Shown here piece after piece: positions 22,834-30,449 of a DNA stretch of 37,665 nucleotides. Origin of the DNA: Frankiales bacterium. Its GTDB lineage: Bacteria > Actinomycetota > Actinomycetes > Mycobacteriales > SCTD01. Each line of letters starts with the position of its first letter. Position 1 is the first letter of the stretch. Where the stretch lies: positions 1 to 37,665 of the forward strand of contig JAODNA010000224.1 of NCBI GenBank assembly GCA_025465135.1, given 5' to 3'. Both the position numbers and the translations under genes were made by a program. Under the pieces are notes generated by a model that saw only the letters and a list, made by a program, of their open reading frames with translations, did not search any database and had not been told where the DNA came from.

Positions 22834-23152
22834 CGGTGGTCTCCCATGTGGTCTGGTGGCGGGTGAGGCGCTGCTCGAGATCGCCGATCTCGTTGGCGGC
22901 GTCGAAGGCGTCGAAGGCGTCGAAGGCGTCGGAGCAGCGACGGGCATCAGCGGCGTACGCCTCGACCTTCATCAGCGCGGCGGTGCGCAGGTCGTTGCGC
23001 AGCTGCTCGGCGGACGGGTCGGGGGGTTGCTGCTTGTCGAGGGCCGTCACTTCCCGCTCGGCGTCGACCTGCCGGCGGATCGCGGCTTCGAGACGGGCGC
23101 GCCAGTCCCGCGCGGTGCGGGTCGGGTGGGGGCTCAGCCTCGTCTCAGCCAC
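22826..23152 (-). CDS. Hypothetical helical protein with DAF repeats, 108 aa
   Basis: GTG at 23152 overlaps the J-domain gene. Highly helical and charged (DWRARLEAAIRRQVDAEREV, LRNDLRTAALMKVEAYAADA), probably coiled coil, with a tandem Asp-Ala-Phe repeat, SDAFDAFDAFDAANEIGD, encoded by a 9-base DNA repeat. Small accessory protein; function unknown. Repeat number could vary between related phages. Confidence 0.55.
   Translation of the reverse strand: MAETRLSPHPTRTARDWRARLEAAIRRQVDAEREVTALDKQQPPDPSAEQLRNDLRTAALMKVEAYAADARRCSDAFDAFDAFDAANEIGDLEQRLTRHQTTWETTDA
22901..22930 (+). repeat. Short tandem repeat, 9-bp unit (gtcgaaggc), about 3.3 copies
   Basis: The unit gtcgaaggc occurs three times without change, followed by gtc. 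It lies inside the coding region of the 108-residue protein and encodes the repeated Asp-Ala-Phe on the - strand. In-frame unit length means copy-number changes would not break the frame. Confidence 0.85.
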
Positions 23153-23828
23153 GGTCGCCTCCGGTGTGCTGGTCGAGGACGTGCTTGGCCTGCTCGAGCC
23201 GGTCCCAGATCGCGCGGTCGCCGCCGGTGTCGGGGTGGACGTAGCGGGCGATGTGCCGGTAGGCCCGGTCACGGAGCCCGTCGGTGTTGGTGAGGATCTC
23301 GTCGCGGTGCACGGTGAAGCCGTTCTCGGCGGCCAGCTGCAGCAGTGCGCGCGCGGCCTCGTCGACGGTCATCTGCACGGCGGCGGCGGAGGGCATGGCG
23401 ATCCCGGACGGCAGGGCCTTGAAGCCGGCGTACTGCTCCCCACGCTTCGTGATGCCGTACCGGTCGACCTTGCGGAGGGCTTCGAGGCCGAGCGCGATCG
23501 CGCGCAGGTTGTCGCGCCAGCGGTCGAACGTGTCGGTGGCGTAGCGCAGCGCCCCGACGGTCGTGTGTGGCAGCGAGAGCACGACGCCGGGGTGGTCCTC
23601 GCGGGCGTTCGCGCGGGGCCGGCCGTCGAGGCGGAACTGGTCGGCGGGGATCGCGACCTCGAGGACGGGGTGGCGGGCGCCGAGGGCGTTGAGCTCGCGG
23701 GTGAGGACGTCGAGGGTCGCGCCCAGCGGCGCGGAGAAGTTGCTGCGGCTCCGGCGGTGCGCCGGGGTCAGCGTGCCGGGCCAGGTGGTGAGGGGCCGGA
23801 CGTCCAGGCTGGCGGGGTAGTCGCTCAT
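23145..23828 (-). CDS. Protein with C-terminal J-like domain, 227 aa
   Basis: ATG at 23828. The last 60 residues resemble a J domain: TDGLRDRAYRHIARYVHPDT then GGDRAIWDRLEQAKHVL, with HPD at the loop between helices II and III and a helix III after it. J proteins stimulate Hsp70 (DnaK). The first 165 residues are of unknown type (GVVLSLPHTTVGALRYATDT, FDRWRDNLRAIALGLEALRK) with a probable alpha/beta fold. A J domain at the C-terminus is unlike DnaJ itself, where it is N-terminal. A role in recruiting host DnaK to phage replication is inference. Confidence 0.6.
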   Translation of the reverse strand: MSDYPASLDVRPLTTWPGTLTPAHRRSRSNFSAPLGATLDVLTRELNALGARHPVLEVAIPADQFRLDGRPRANAREDHPGVVLSLPHTTVGALRYATDTFDRWRDNLRAIALGLEALRKVDRYGITKRGEQYAGFKALPSGIAMPSAAAVQMTVDEAARALLQLAAENGFTVHRDEILTNTDGLRDRAYRHIARYVHPDTGGDRAIWDRLEQAKHVLDQHTGGDRG

Positions 23829-24088
23829 GCGACGGCCCTCCGGGACTGCTGCTTGGCGGCGATGCGGCGGCCTTCGAGGACGATTCGTTGGCCGCGTTCC
23901 TGCTCGATGAGCACGGCGAGGGCGGCCTTCTGCTGGGGGTACTGCGGGCAGGTGCGGCACCAGCAGAGGCGAAAGCACGTGGCGGGGCCGCCGATCTCGC
24001 GGTGGTAGGCGTCGTGCCGGTCGACGTCGACGGCGACGAGGCCGGCGGACGGGCATCCGCAGGGCAGCGCCTCGGGCCAGCCGCTCAT
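23825..24088 (-). CDS. Small Cys-rich protein, possible zinc-binding, 87 aa
   Basis: ATG at 24088 overlaps the MerR-like gene by four bases. Cysteines occur in LPCGCPSAGLVAVDVDRHDA and CFRLCWCRTCPQYPQQ. The C-terminal half is helical and basic (RGQRIVLEGRRIAAKQQSRR). Looks like a small metal-binding DNA-associated protein; family not recognised. Confidence 0.52.
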   Translation of the reverse strand: MSGWPEALPCGCPSAGLVAVDVDRHDAYHREIGGPATCFRLCWCRTCPQYPQQKAALAVLIEQERGQRIVLEGRRIAAKQQSRRAVA

Positions 24089-24432
24089 CCGCACCACCCG
24101 CGGCGGCGCAGGCGTTCGCGGAGGGCGTCGACGTTGACCGTGAGGGTGACGGCGCTGCTGAGCGGCAGGCTCGCGCCGTCGGCGAGCAGCAGCGTCTCGA
24201 CGGCGAGGTCGGCCGTGGACAGGGCGAGCCCGGACTGCAGGAGCACGTTCAGCAGCGCGGCGCGCAGCACGTCCTCGTCGGTGTACAGCCGTCGGCTGCC
24301 CGACCCCTCGGCGGCGCGGCGGGACGCGGACAGCCGTCCGGTGCCGGTCCAGTAGTCGCACTGCCGGTAGGTGATCTCGGCGATGCGGCAGGTCTCCGTG
24401 GCGGTGTAGATCCGGGTGACGGTGGCGGTCAT
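24085..24432 (-). CDS. MerR-like helix-turn-helix protein, 115 aa
   Basis: ATG at 24432. Residues 12-60 match the MerR-type winged helix: CRIAEITYRQCDYWTGTGRL followed by ASRRAAEGSGSRRLYTDEDV (the conserved G-S-RR/W-Y...D). Then LRAALLNVLLQSGLALSTAD. The rest is beta-rich. Such proteins in phages act as transcription regulators or excisionase-like factors. Its operator is unknown. Confidence 0.66.
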   Translation of the reverse strand: MTATVTRIYTATETCRIAEITYRQCDYWTGTGRLSASRRAAEGSGSRRLYTDEDVLRAALLNVLLQSGLALSTADLAVETLLLADGASLPLSSAVTLTVNVDALRERLRRRGWCG

Positions 24433-25289
24433 GACGCGGCCAGCTCGCCGCCGGCGCGCAGCGCCGTGCGGGTCCGGACGACGTGCCGCTCGCTGCAGCC
24501 GAGGTCCTGGGCGATCTGCCGGGTGCTGTGGCCGCGGACGGTGCGGTCGGCGACCTCAGCGGCGAACTCGGCGCGTCGCATCGACGGTTCACGTCGGGCG
24601 TCGCGCTGGTCCTTCGCCCACGCCGCGACGGCATCGAACGTCGGGTCGTCGATGAGGTCGTCGTCCCACCACAGCGGCGGCGGCCAGCCGCGGCTGGCGG
24701 CCCGCTTCGCGGTCGACGTCGACGGGCCGACCTGGTCCCACAGCTCGTCGTAGACGGCGGTGACGGTCGCGTGCAGACGGGGCGTGATGCGCCGGCCGCC
24801 GTACAGCAGCGGCGACAGGTACCCGCCGGTGTGGCCGAGGCGCCGGCCGAGCTCGTGCAGCGACCAGCCCTGTCGCATGAGCGCGCGGATGCGGCGCTGC
24901 GCGCCGGTCGCGTCGACGTAGCGGGCGGCCAGCAGGTCACGCGGTGGGATCCGCTCGACGAGCTGCAGGGCGTGCTCGATCCGCTCGGCGGTCTCGCGCA
25001 GGACGTACTTGCCGGTGGGTCGGCGCAGGTAGCTGATGCGGCTGTCCGGCAGCCCGGCGAGACGTCCGATCTGCGGGTCGGTGTAGCCGATCTCGCGCAG
25101 GCGCAGGACGGTCCGGTGCGTCGGGCCGTAGGGCATGCGGTCGTTGGGGGTGCGGATGCCCATGGCCTTGCGGCGTCGGCGGGCCGCGACGGCGCGGGTG
25201 TGCTCGGCGTTGCAGGGGGTGCAGCGGCAGCCGTTCGTGTAGCCGGTCAGGCTGCCGTGCTGCTCGGGCTTGACGGGGCTGCGGCTCAT
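24429..25289 (-). CDS. Helix-turn-helix DNA-binding protein, 286 aa
   Basis: ATG at 25289. Starts with HGSLTGYTNGCRCTPCNAEH, a Cys knuckle found in actinobacterial regulators, followed by a basic linker. A HTH-like region is TVLRLREIGYTDPQIGRLAG, LPDSRISYLRRPTGKYV. A second HTH is at the C-terminus: ADRTVRGHSTRQIAQDLGCS, ERHVVRTRTALRAGG. Between is an LLAARYVDATGAQRRIRALM region plus a Trp-rich segment (WPPPLWWDDDLIDDPTFDAV). Likely a phage regulator for middle/early expression. Regulated genes unknown. Confidence 0.66.
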   Translation of the reverse strand: MSRSPVKPEQHGSLTGYTNGCRCTPCNAEHTRAVAARRRRKAMGIRTPNDRMPYGPTHRTVLRLREIGYTDPQIGRLAGLPDSRISYLRRPTGKYVLRETAERIEHALQLVERIPPRDLLAARYVDATGAQRRIRALMRQGWSLHELGRRLGHTGGYLSPLLYGGRRITPRLHATVTAVYDELWDQVGPSTSTAKRAASRGWPPPLWWDDDLIDDPTFDAVAAWAKDQRDARREPSMRRAEFAAEVADRTVRGHSTRQIAQDLGCSERHVVRTRTALRAGGELAAS

Positions 25290-25939
25290 GCTTCACCGGT
25301 CCAGGGCCAGGCGACGGACGCGAGTGCCCGGCGGTGGGTCTGCGGCATCGGGACGGGCGGGTGGCCGAGGGCGTCGAGGCCCATCGCGGCGAGGACGAGG
25401 GCGTCGGCCTGGTCGTTGCCCTTGAACTCGAGCCCGGGCCGGCGGGTGGCAACGGCCTGGACGACGTCTTCCTTCTTCGCCCGGCCGCTGCCGGTGGCGT
25501 AGACCTTCAGCGTGGTCGGAGCGACGGTCGCGAGGGGAACCTCGCGGGCGAGGCAGCGACCGACGACGAACCACCAGAGCGCGGCGCGCTCGTGGCTACC
25601 GGGGTCGTTGCTGCCGTACGACGGTGCCTCGAGCACGACGAGCTCGGCGCTGTCGAGGTAGGTGAGCAGCTCGCTGCGGACCTTCTTCAGCCGCTCCCAC
25701 TTCTGCAGCAGCGTCGCGCCCTTCCGCGGCAGCGCGCCGCCGGCGATGCTGAGTGCCCAGGTGCCGCCGGCGACACCGGTGCTGGACAGGCTGAGGTCGA
25801 CGCCGATGACGCAGGGGATGGCCGCGGCCGCAGTGCCTTGTTCCCCTTGCACCGCGGCCGCGGTCACCTCCGTCCCGGCTGACGCGTCGAGCAGCGGCAT
25901 CTGGTCGCTGCTGACCCGGGAGGTCGTGGGGGCGCTCAC
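25286..25939 (-). CDS. RuvC-like Holliday junction resolvase, 217 aa
   Basis: GTG at 25939 in a four-base overlap. After about 42 variable residues comes CVIGVDLSLSSTGVAGG with Asp48, then AELVVLEAPSYGSNDPGS with Glu104, GRAKKEDVVQAVATRRPG and FKGNDQADALVLAAMGLD with Asp176 and Asp179: the four acidic positions of the RuvC/RNase H-like active site. It would resolve branched DNA produced during replication/recombination before packaging. Neighbours RecT and YqaJ support this. Not close enough to bacterial RuvC to use that symbol. Confidence 0.82.
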   Translation of the reverse strand: MSAPTTSRVSSDQMPLLDASAGTEVTAAAVQGEQGTAAAAIPCVIGVDLSLSSTGVAGGTWALSIAGGALPRKGATLLQKWERLKKVRSELLTYLDSAELVVLEAPSYGSNDPGSHERAALWWFVVGRCLAREVPLATVAPTTLKVYATGSGRAKKEDVVQAVATRRPGLEFKGNDQADALVLAAMGLDALGHPPVPMPQTHRRALASVAWPWTGEA

Positions 25940-26580
25940 GACGCCGCCGTCGTGCTGGCGTCGGCAGACCGCACCGGCTCGCACGGCCAGACCGGCTGCG
26001 AAGCGGTCGGGTAGCCCTCGAAGTCCTTGTAGTGGACGGGCGGACAGGTCGCGCAGACGTAGACGCCCAGCCCGACGCGTTCGCGGACGTGTGCCTCAGA
26101 ACGCCCCCGACACGTCACCAGTGCGGCGTCGTCGGTCATCCGGTCGGTCTGCGGCAGCTCGAAGGGCGTCCGTCCGCAGCACGGCGTCAGGCCGCTGCCG
26201 TCGGGCGGGCACCCGTGCGTCTGCTCGCGCGGCGTCGCGGCGATCGCGTCGTCCACTCCGGCGTACCGCGCGCTGGCGGTCGTCGGGTCCGGGCACTGCC
26301 TACCGCCGCAGGTACATGGCGGTCCGGCCCAGTCCTCGTCCTTGGCGCCGAGCCGTGTCGCCAGCCGGGCCAGGTGGTCGACGCGCTGAACGAGGTGACG
26401 CTCCCAGGGGAAGACGGCGCGCGCCAGCCACGCCTGCTGGTGCTCGTACCGCTGCTCGGCGGACTCCTGCATCACGCGAGCGATGCGCTGCCGCTCCTGA
26501 GCCTGGCGGTAGGACTTCTCCTTGAGGACGACGTACCCGCTGGTCTCGAGCAGCGCCTTCGCCTCGTCGACGGCGCTCAT
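25936..26580 (-). CDS. Hypothetical Cys-rich protein, 214 aa
   Basis: ATG at 26580. Residues 1-75 form a charged helical region (KEKSYRQAQERQRIARVMQE, WLARAVFPWERHLVQRVDHL), then Cys clusters CTCGGRQC, CPPDGSGLTPCC and CATCPPVHY. Metal binding is likely from spacing. In the recombination gene block, but no known family. Confidence 0.58.
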   Translation of the reverse strand: MSAVDEAKALLETSGYVVLKEKSYRQAQERQRIARVMQESAEQRYEHQQAWLARAVFPWERHLVQRVDHLARLATRLGAKDEDWAGPPCTCGGRQCPDPTTASARYAGVDDAIAATPREQTHGCPPDGSGLTPCCGRTPFELPQTDRMTDDAALVTCRGRSEAHVRERVGLGVYVCATCPPVHYKDFEGYPTASQPVWPCEPVRSADASTTAAS

Positions 26581-26870
26581 CGGCGGTGCACCGTGAGCGG
26601 CAGCATCTCCGCGCTGACCTTCAGTGCCTCGGGCAGCAGCCCCCGGAGCGGGTCGACGCGGCAGGTGATGCAGCCCGTCCGCTCGCCGCTGAGCAAGGCG
26701 GACTGGACGGTCGGGACGTCAGTGGGCTGGATGGTCTCGCAGGTCCAGCGGTTGTAGCCGGCGGCGACGAGCAGCCGGAGCTGGTCGGCGACGAGTTCGG
26801 CGTGGGTGGCGAGGCCACCGAAGTGCCCGCAGCCGGTGTGGACGAGCGCGTACATGGTCGGCTCGGTCAT
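26577..26870 (-). CDS. Hypothetical protein, 97 aa
   Basis: ATG at 26870 overlaps the DEDDh gene. MYALVHTGCGHFGGLATHAE followed by DQLRLLVAAGYNRWTCETIQ and GCITCRVDPLRGLLPEALKV; the CGH ... C ... CxxC spacing suggests a small zinc-binding domain. Not a recognised family. Confidence 0.55.
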   Translation of the reverse strand: MTEPTMYALVHTGCGHFGGLATHAELVADQLRLLVAAGYNRWTCETIQPTDVPTVQSALLSGERTGCITCRVDPLRGLLPEALKVSAEMLPLTVHRR

Positions 26871-27583
26871 GCGGGCACCGCCGTGCGCTGCCGGATCGGC
26901 CAGGTGCCGTCCCAGCCGTCGTGCTTCCAGCCGAGCCCGTCGTACTCGCCGCGCTTGGCCTCGCAGAACTCCTGCCGCCACATGATCTGCGCGTGGTGCA
27001 GCTCCTCGGCGGTGAAGTTCAGCTGTGGGTGCCGCTGCCCGAGCAGCGTCGCGAGTCGACCGGTCGCGGCCGCGTCGTGGCCGGCGTTGTGCGGACCGTC
27101 GTGCGGGACGCCCCAGTACCGGCACAGGTGCTCGAGCTTGCGGCTGACGATCCGGCTGACCCTGGTGTGCAGGACGAACGGGTCGATGACGGGGGCGAAG
27201 CCGCCAAGGCGGTCCGAGACGGTCGGCAGGCTGTGCCGGTCGAGCTCGGCCTCGAGCAGCGTGCAGTCGTACGCCGCGTTGAACACGACGAGCGGCGTGC
27301 CGTCAGTGAGGTGCCGGGTGATGACGCTGGCGACCTTCGGCAGGACGTCAGCCGCGGGCGGGAAGCTCGCGGCCTGCTGGTCGGTGATGCCGTGCACGGC
27401 GCTGGCGCCGGGCGGGATCGGGACGCCGGGATTCATGTGCAGGACGTGGCTGACCGCGGCGTGCCCGGGCCGCTTGAGGACGAGCGCGGCCTGCACGATC
27501 CGTGCCTCGAACGGGTCGACGCCCGTCGTCTCGGTGTCGAAGGCCAGCAGCGGACCCTCATGCCAGACCGTCCCGCAGGTCAT
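26867..27583 (-). CDS. DEDDh-type 3'-5' exonuclease, 238 aa
   Basis: ATG at 27583 overlaps the recT stop. RNase T/DnaQ fold: exonuclease motif I LLAFDTETTGVDP with Asp16 and Glu18, motif II VVFNAAYDCTLLEAE with Asp106, motif III HNAGHDAAATGRL with His165 and Asp170. Polymerase III epsilon-like, but as a stand-alone exonuclease it may trim DNA during recombination or degrade host DNA/RNA. The C-terminal 60 residues, including CEAKRGEYDGLGW, extend beyond the typical domain. Confidence 0.85.
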   Translation of the reverse strand: MTCGTVWHEGPLLAFDTETTGVDPFEARIVQAALVLKRPGHAAVSHVLHMNPGVPIPPGASAVHGITDQQAASFPPAADVLPKVASVITRHLTDGTPLVVFNAAYDCTLLEAELDRHSLPTVSDRLGGFAPVIDPFVLHTRVSRIVSRKLEHLCRYWGVPHDGPHNAGHDAAATGRLATLLGQRHPQLNFTAEELHHAQIMWRQEFCEAKRGEYDGLGWKHDGWDGTWPIRQRTAVPA

Positions 27584-28509
27584 GCGGGTGCGTCCGCGGG
27601 CTGCGCGGTCTCGGGCCAGCCGGAGTCGGCCGGCGGGTCCTCGACGACCGCACCGTCGATGACGTCGCCCTCGACGAGGACGCCGGTGCTCTGGTCGACC
27701 GGACCGGCGTCCTCGGTGTCGACGACCTGCCCGTCGATGAACGGCGGCGCGCTGTCGAGGGCGTCGGCGGTGAACTCCTTGCGCACCTGCTCGTCCTGGG
27801 CGAGGGCCTGCGCCATCTCGACCGACGTCGGGAGGTAGGTGAAGAGCCGGCGGATGCACGTCTTCTTCGCCATCGCGTCGAAGTCGCTCTGCCAGGGGCC
27901 GCTGCTGCCAGAGCGGCTGCGCTTGCGTGTCTTCTCGACGTCGTCGCGCGACAGCACGACGAACACGTGGCCGCCGCCCTGCAGCTTCGCGATGGCGTAG
28001 TAGGCGACGACACGGCCGCGGTCGCCGAGGATCAGCGGCTTGTGCTTGAGGGCGTCGGCGAGGCCGTACTCGACGTCGAACTGGTCGTGCTCGTAGACCT
28101 CTCGGGCCACGAGGCTGACGATCTTCCCGCTGCGCAGAGCGAGCTCGATCATGCCCTTGTAGCCGAGGATGAACGTGGCGTCGCTGCCGTACTTCACGAA
28201 GTAGGCGTGACCGAGAGGGCCGGGCTCGAGGCCCAGCTGCGCGCAGGTCATGAGCGCGCCGAGCAGGCTCTCGGCGGAGCACTTGTCGAGGTCCTTGCCG
28301 GTCCGGATGGTCGTGAAGGCGATGCGCGCGAGCCGGTCGGGATCGAGGTGCTTGGGCAGGGCCCGGGCGAGCTCGCCCTTCTGCTGGTCGATCAGGTCGC
28401 GGATCGTGTTGAGCGGCTGCGCGCGCTTCATGTCGGCGGCCGTCAACTGCGGTCGCTGCTGGGTGGCGAGCGTGCCCTTGAGCTGCTCGCGTGTGCTGCT
28501 GCTGGTCAT
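27580..28509 (-). CDS. recT: RecT family single-strand annealing protein, 309 aa
   Basis: ATG at 28509, preceded by AGGAGA. RecT core is clear: DLIDQQKGELARALPKHLDP, DRLARIAFTTIRTGKDLDKC, LLGALMTCAQLGLEPGPLG, HAYFVKYGSDATFILGYKGM, IELALRSGKIVSLVAREVYE. It anneals complementary single strands during phage recombination together with the YqaJ exonuclease gene directly upstream. The C-terminal 50 residues are an acidic, Pro/Asp-rich tail that includes DAGPVDQST, similar in peptide and DNA to the linker of the capsid protein. Confidence 0.92.
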   Translation of the reverse strand: MTSSSTREQLKGTLATQQRPQLTAADMKRAQPLNTIRDLIDQQKGELARALPKHLDPDRLARIAFTTIRTGKDLDKCSAESLLGALMTCAQLGLEPGPLGHAYFVKYGSDATFILGYKGMIELALRSGKIVSLVAREVYEHDQFDVEYGLADALKHKPLILGDRGRVVAYYAIAKLQGGGHVFVVLSRDDVEKTRKRSRSGSSGPWQSDFDAMAKKTCIRRLFTYLPTSVEMAQALAQDEQVRKEFTADALDSAPPFIDGQVVDTEDAGPVDQSTGVLVEGDVIDGAVVEDPPADSGWPETAQPADAPA

Positions 28510-28543
28510 CGGGTCTCCTGGGTGCGGTGGGGTGTGGTCGTCC

Positions 28544-29536
28544 TCAGACGGCTTCGAGGGCTCGCTTGGGGACGTGGAGCTGGCGGAACGTGGTGGGGGC
28601 GACCTGGTAGCCGGCGCGGTCGACCTGCTTCCAGGTCACGACCGGGGTGCCGTCGACGACGCCGACCTGGCGGGTGCCGAGCAGCGCCTTGAGCTGGTTG
28701 TCGATCAGCGCGGCCTCCGCCTCGGCGGCCTTGACGGCGGCCTTCGCGCCGACGCGGGCACGGAGCAGCGGTCCGACCTCGGCCGGGTCGAGCACGGCGA
28801 TGTCCTCGGTCGGGACCTCGTACAGCCGGCCGAGGATGTCGGTGGTGGCGCGGCTCCCGTCGATCGCGGGCGGCCGGCCGGCGAGGACGTTCTCGTGCCA
28901 GAACCGGTCGCAGGCGTCGCGGACCATCTCGGCGAGCTCGACGTCGTAGGTCTCGATGAACGTCTTCATGCGCTGCCCGCCGACGAGGCAGGCGACGTGC
29001 GCGACCCGCAGGCCGGTGACGTCGAGGTAGTGCTGGACCTGCAGCCGGGCGCGGTCCGGCATGCGGTCGGCGTCGGGATCCCAGTCGGCGTCGAGGTACT
29101 GGTTGGCGGTCTTGACCTCGAGCAGCCCGTCGGGCGCGACGACCTGGCCGTCGCCGGCGACGTCGGGCTTGTCGTCGATGAACAGCCGGTCGGGGTTGGC
29201 GATCTGCCACGGCCGGTCGGGGTGGGCGAGGACGCCGGGTGACCAGATGTGCAGGTCGTGGTCGGCGGCCCACTTCGCGGCGACGACGGGCTCGAGGAGG
29301 TTCCCCCACTCGGCGGCCTCGCCGGCGTCGTTGTCGGGCAGCTCCCCGCGCTTGTCCATGTAGACGGTCAGGGCGCTGTTGCGGTCGTCGACGCCGAGGA
29401 TCGCGCCGACATCGCTGCCGCCGATGCCGCGCTTGCGCACGCCTAGCCACAGGTCGCGGGACAGGCCGTGCGGCGCGAGGGCGATCGGTCCACCCGTCCA
29501 CAGCGGCTGAACGTCCTGGTCGAGGACGGCCGTCAC
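28544..29536 (-). CDS. YqaJ-type viral recombinase exonuclease, 330 aa
   Basis: GTG at 29536 overlaps the upstream stop (GTGA). YqaJ/lambda-exonuclease fold: RKRGIGGSDVGAILGVD (36-50, conserved IG-SD--A--G), EWGNLLEPVVAAKWAADHDL (76-95), ANPDRLFIDDKP, then DGLLEVKTANQYLDADW with Glu140 and Lys142 of the D-x-E-x-K site, and RLQVQHYLDVTGLRVAHVAC. It is the 5'-3' exonuclease that produces single strands for RecT. The two genes are adjacent with 34 bases between them, as in many temperate phages. Confidence 0.9.
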   Translation of the reverse strand: MTAVLDQDVQPLWTGGPIALAPHGLSRDLWLGVRKRGIGGSDVGAILGVDDRNSALTVYMDKRGELPDNDAGEAAEWGNLLEPVVAAKWAADHDLHIWSPGVLAHPDRPWQIANPDRLFIDDKPDVAGDGQVVAPDGLLEVKTANQYLDADWDPDADRMPDRARLQVQHYLDVTGLRVAHVACLVGGQRMKTFIETYDVELAEMVRDACDRFWHENVLAGRPPAIDGSRATTDILGRLYEVPTEDIAVLDPAEVGPLLRARVGAKAAVKAAEAEAALIDNQLKALLGTRQVGVVDGTPVVTWKQVDRAGYQVAPTTFRQLHVPKRALEAV

Positions 29537-30177
29537 GTCGGGTCCTGGCCGGTCTCGAACGGCGGGGCGGCGACGGCGCTGGGCGGCGCCGCGGTCGTCT
29601 CTCCGAAGTCCTCGTCGGGCTCGCGCGCCTCGCCGGCGTCCTCGGCGTCTGCGGCCGTCCCGACGACGGGGTCGGGGAGAACGCCGACGGTGTAGGCGAA
29701 CTCCTTGAGCTGCTGCACCGACCGGCAGGCCTGCACGGTCTCGGCGCTGGCGTGCTCGCTGCCGCCGAACATGTCGACGAACTGCTTGTCGACCTCGGTC
29801 ATCGCCAGGTCGTGCTCGGACGCCCAGTCCTTGATGAGGTTGAGCAGCGAGTCGCGCTGCTCCTCCTCGCTGGCGTCGAACAGCGTGGGCTGGCTGGCAG
29901 CCCACGCTCCTTCTGCCCGGCTGCGGAGGAAGATTCGCTGGATGAGGTCGATGTCGCGCGGGTCGGTGACCTCGGCCATGTCGATCGTGGAGTACTTCGC
30001 GGACTCGGCGCGACCCTTGTCGAGGTCCTTGATGCCGATGTCACCGACCTGGCCGCGCCAGACGCACAGTCGCTGCAGCCGGGGCCGGCCGGCGACGTAG
30101 TCGTCGAAGTCGGCCTTGACGTGCTGGGTGAGGATCGCGCCGGCGGGGATCGTCGGCTTGAGGCTGGCGGTGGTCAA
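29533..30177 (-). CDS. Hypothetical recombination-module protein with acidic tail, 214 aa
   Basis: A TTG start at 30177 is required: no ATG/GTG is nearby, the GAGGAGT ribosome site lies at the right distance, and TTGA overlaps the previous stop as in the rest of the operon. Residues 20-110 look ordered (HVKADFDDYVAGRPRLQRLC, VWRGQVGDIGIKDLDKGRAE); later KEFAYTVGVLPDPVVG; the last 50 residues are acidic (DAEDAGEAREPDEDFGE). The position before YqaJ/RecT and the acidic tail recall a single-strand-binding protein, but no OB-fold signature is evident. Function not established. Confidence 0.58.
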   Translation of the reverse strand: MTTASLKPTIPAGAILTQHVKADFDDYVAGRPRLQRLCVWRGQVGDIGIKDLDKGRAESAKYSTIDMAEVTDPRDIDLIQRIFLRSRAEGAWAASQPTLFDASEEEQRDSLLNLIKDWASEHDLAMTEVDKQFVDMFGGSEHASAETVQACRSVQQLKEFAYTVGVLPDPVVGTAADAEDAGEAREPDEDFGETTAAPPSAVAAPPFETGQDPT

Positions 30178-30449
30178 CGGGACTCCTCGTTGGTGGGATA
30201 GGCGGCGCAGTACCGGAGCTGGCCCTCGTGCAGGTCGCACAGGAAGGGCCGGACGTGGAGGACCAGCAGCGCCAGCACGGCGATGCCGACGGCGACGGCG
30301 ATGACGGCCGCGAGGTCGGTGAGCAGTGAGCGGCGGGCGGACGGTCTGGTCCACGACCGGGCGCTGTCCGCCGGCGGCCCGGCTGTCCAGCTGGAGCAGG
30401 TGCAGAGCCGGCCGTCGCGCGCGTCGAGGCAGCACGTGTCGGTGGTCAT
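30174..30449 (-). CDS. Small membrane protein with N-terminal Cys cluster, 91 aa
   Basis: ATG at 30449. N-terminus TDTCCLDARDGRLCTCSSW has several cysteines; then one transmembrane helix DLAAVIAVAVGIAVLALLVL (46-65); tail RPFLCDLHEGQLRYCAAYPT. Anchored with the short C-terminus outside or inside undetermined. Unknown role; no lysis partner nearby. Confidence 0.52.
   Translation of the reverse strand: MTTDTCCLDARDGRLCTCSSWTAGPPADSARSWTRPSARRSLLTDLAAVIAVAVGIAVLALLVLHVRPFLCDLHEGQLRYCAAYPTNEESR

Noticed and set aside
22899-22931. CRISPR-like repeat
   Set aside because: Contiguous 9-base units without spacers, inside a reading frame; no cas genes.
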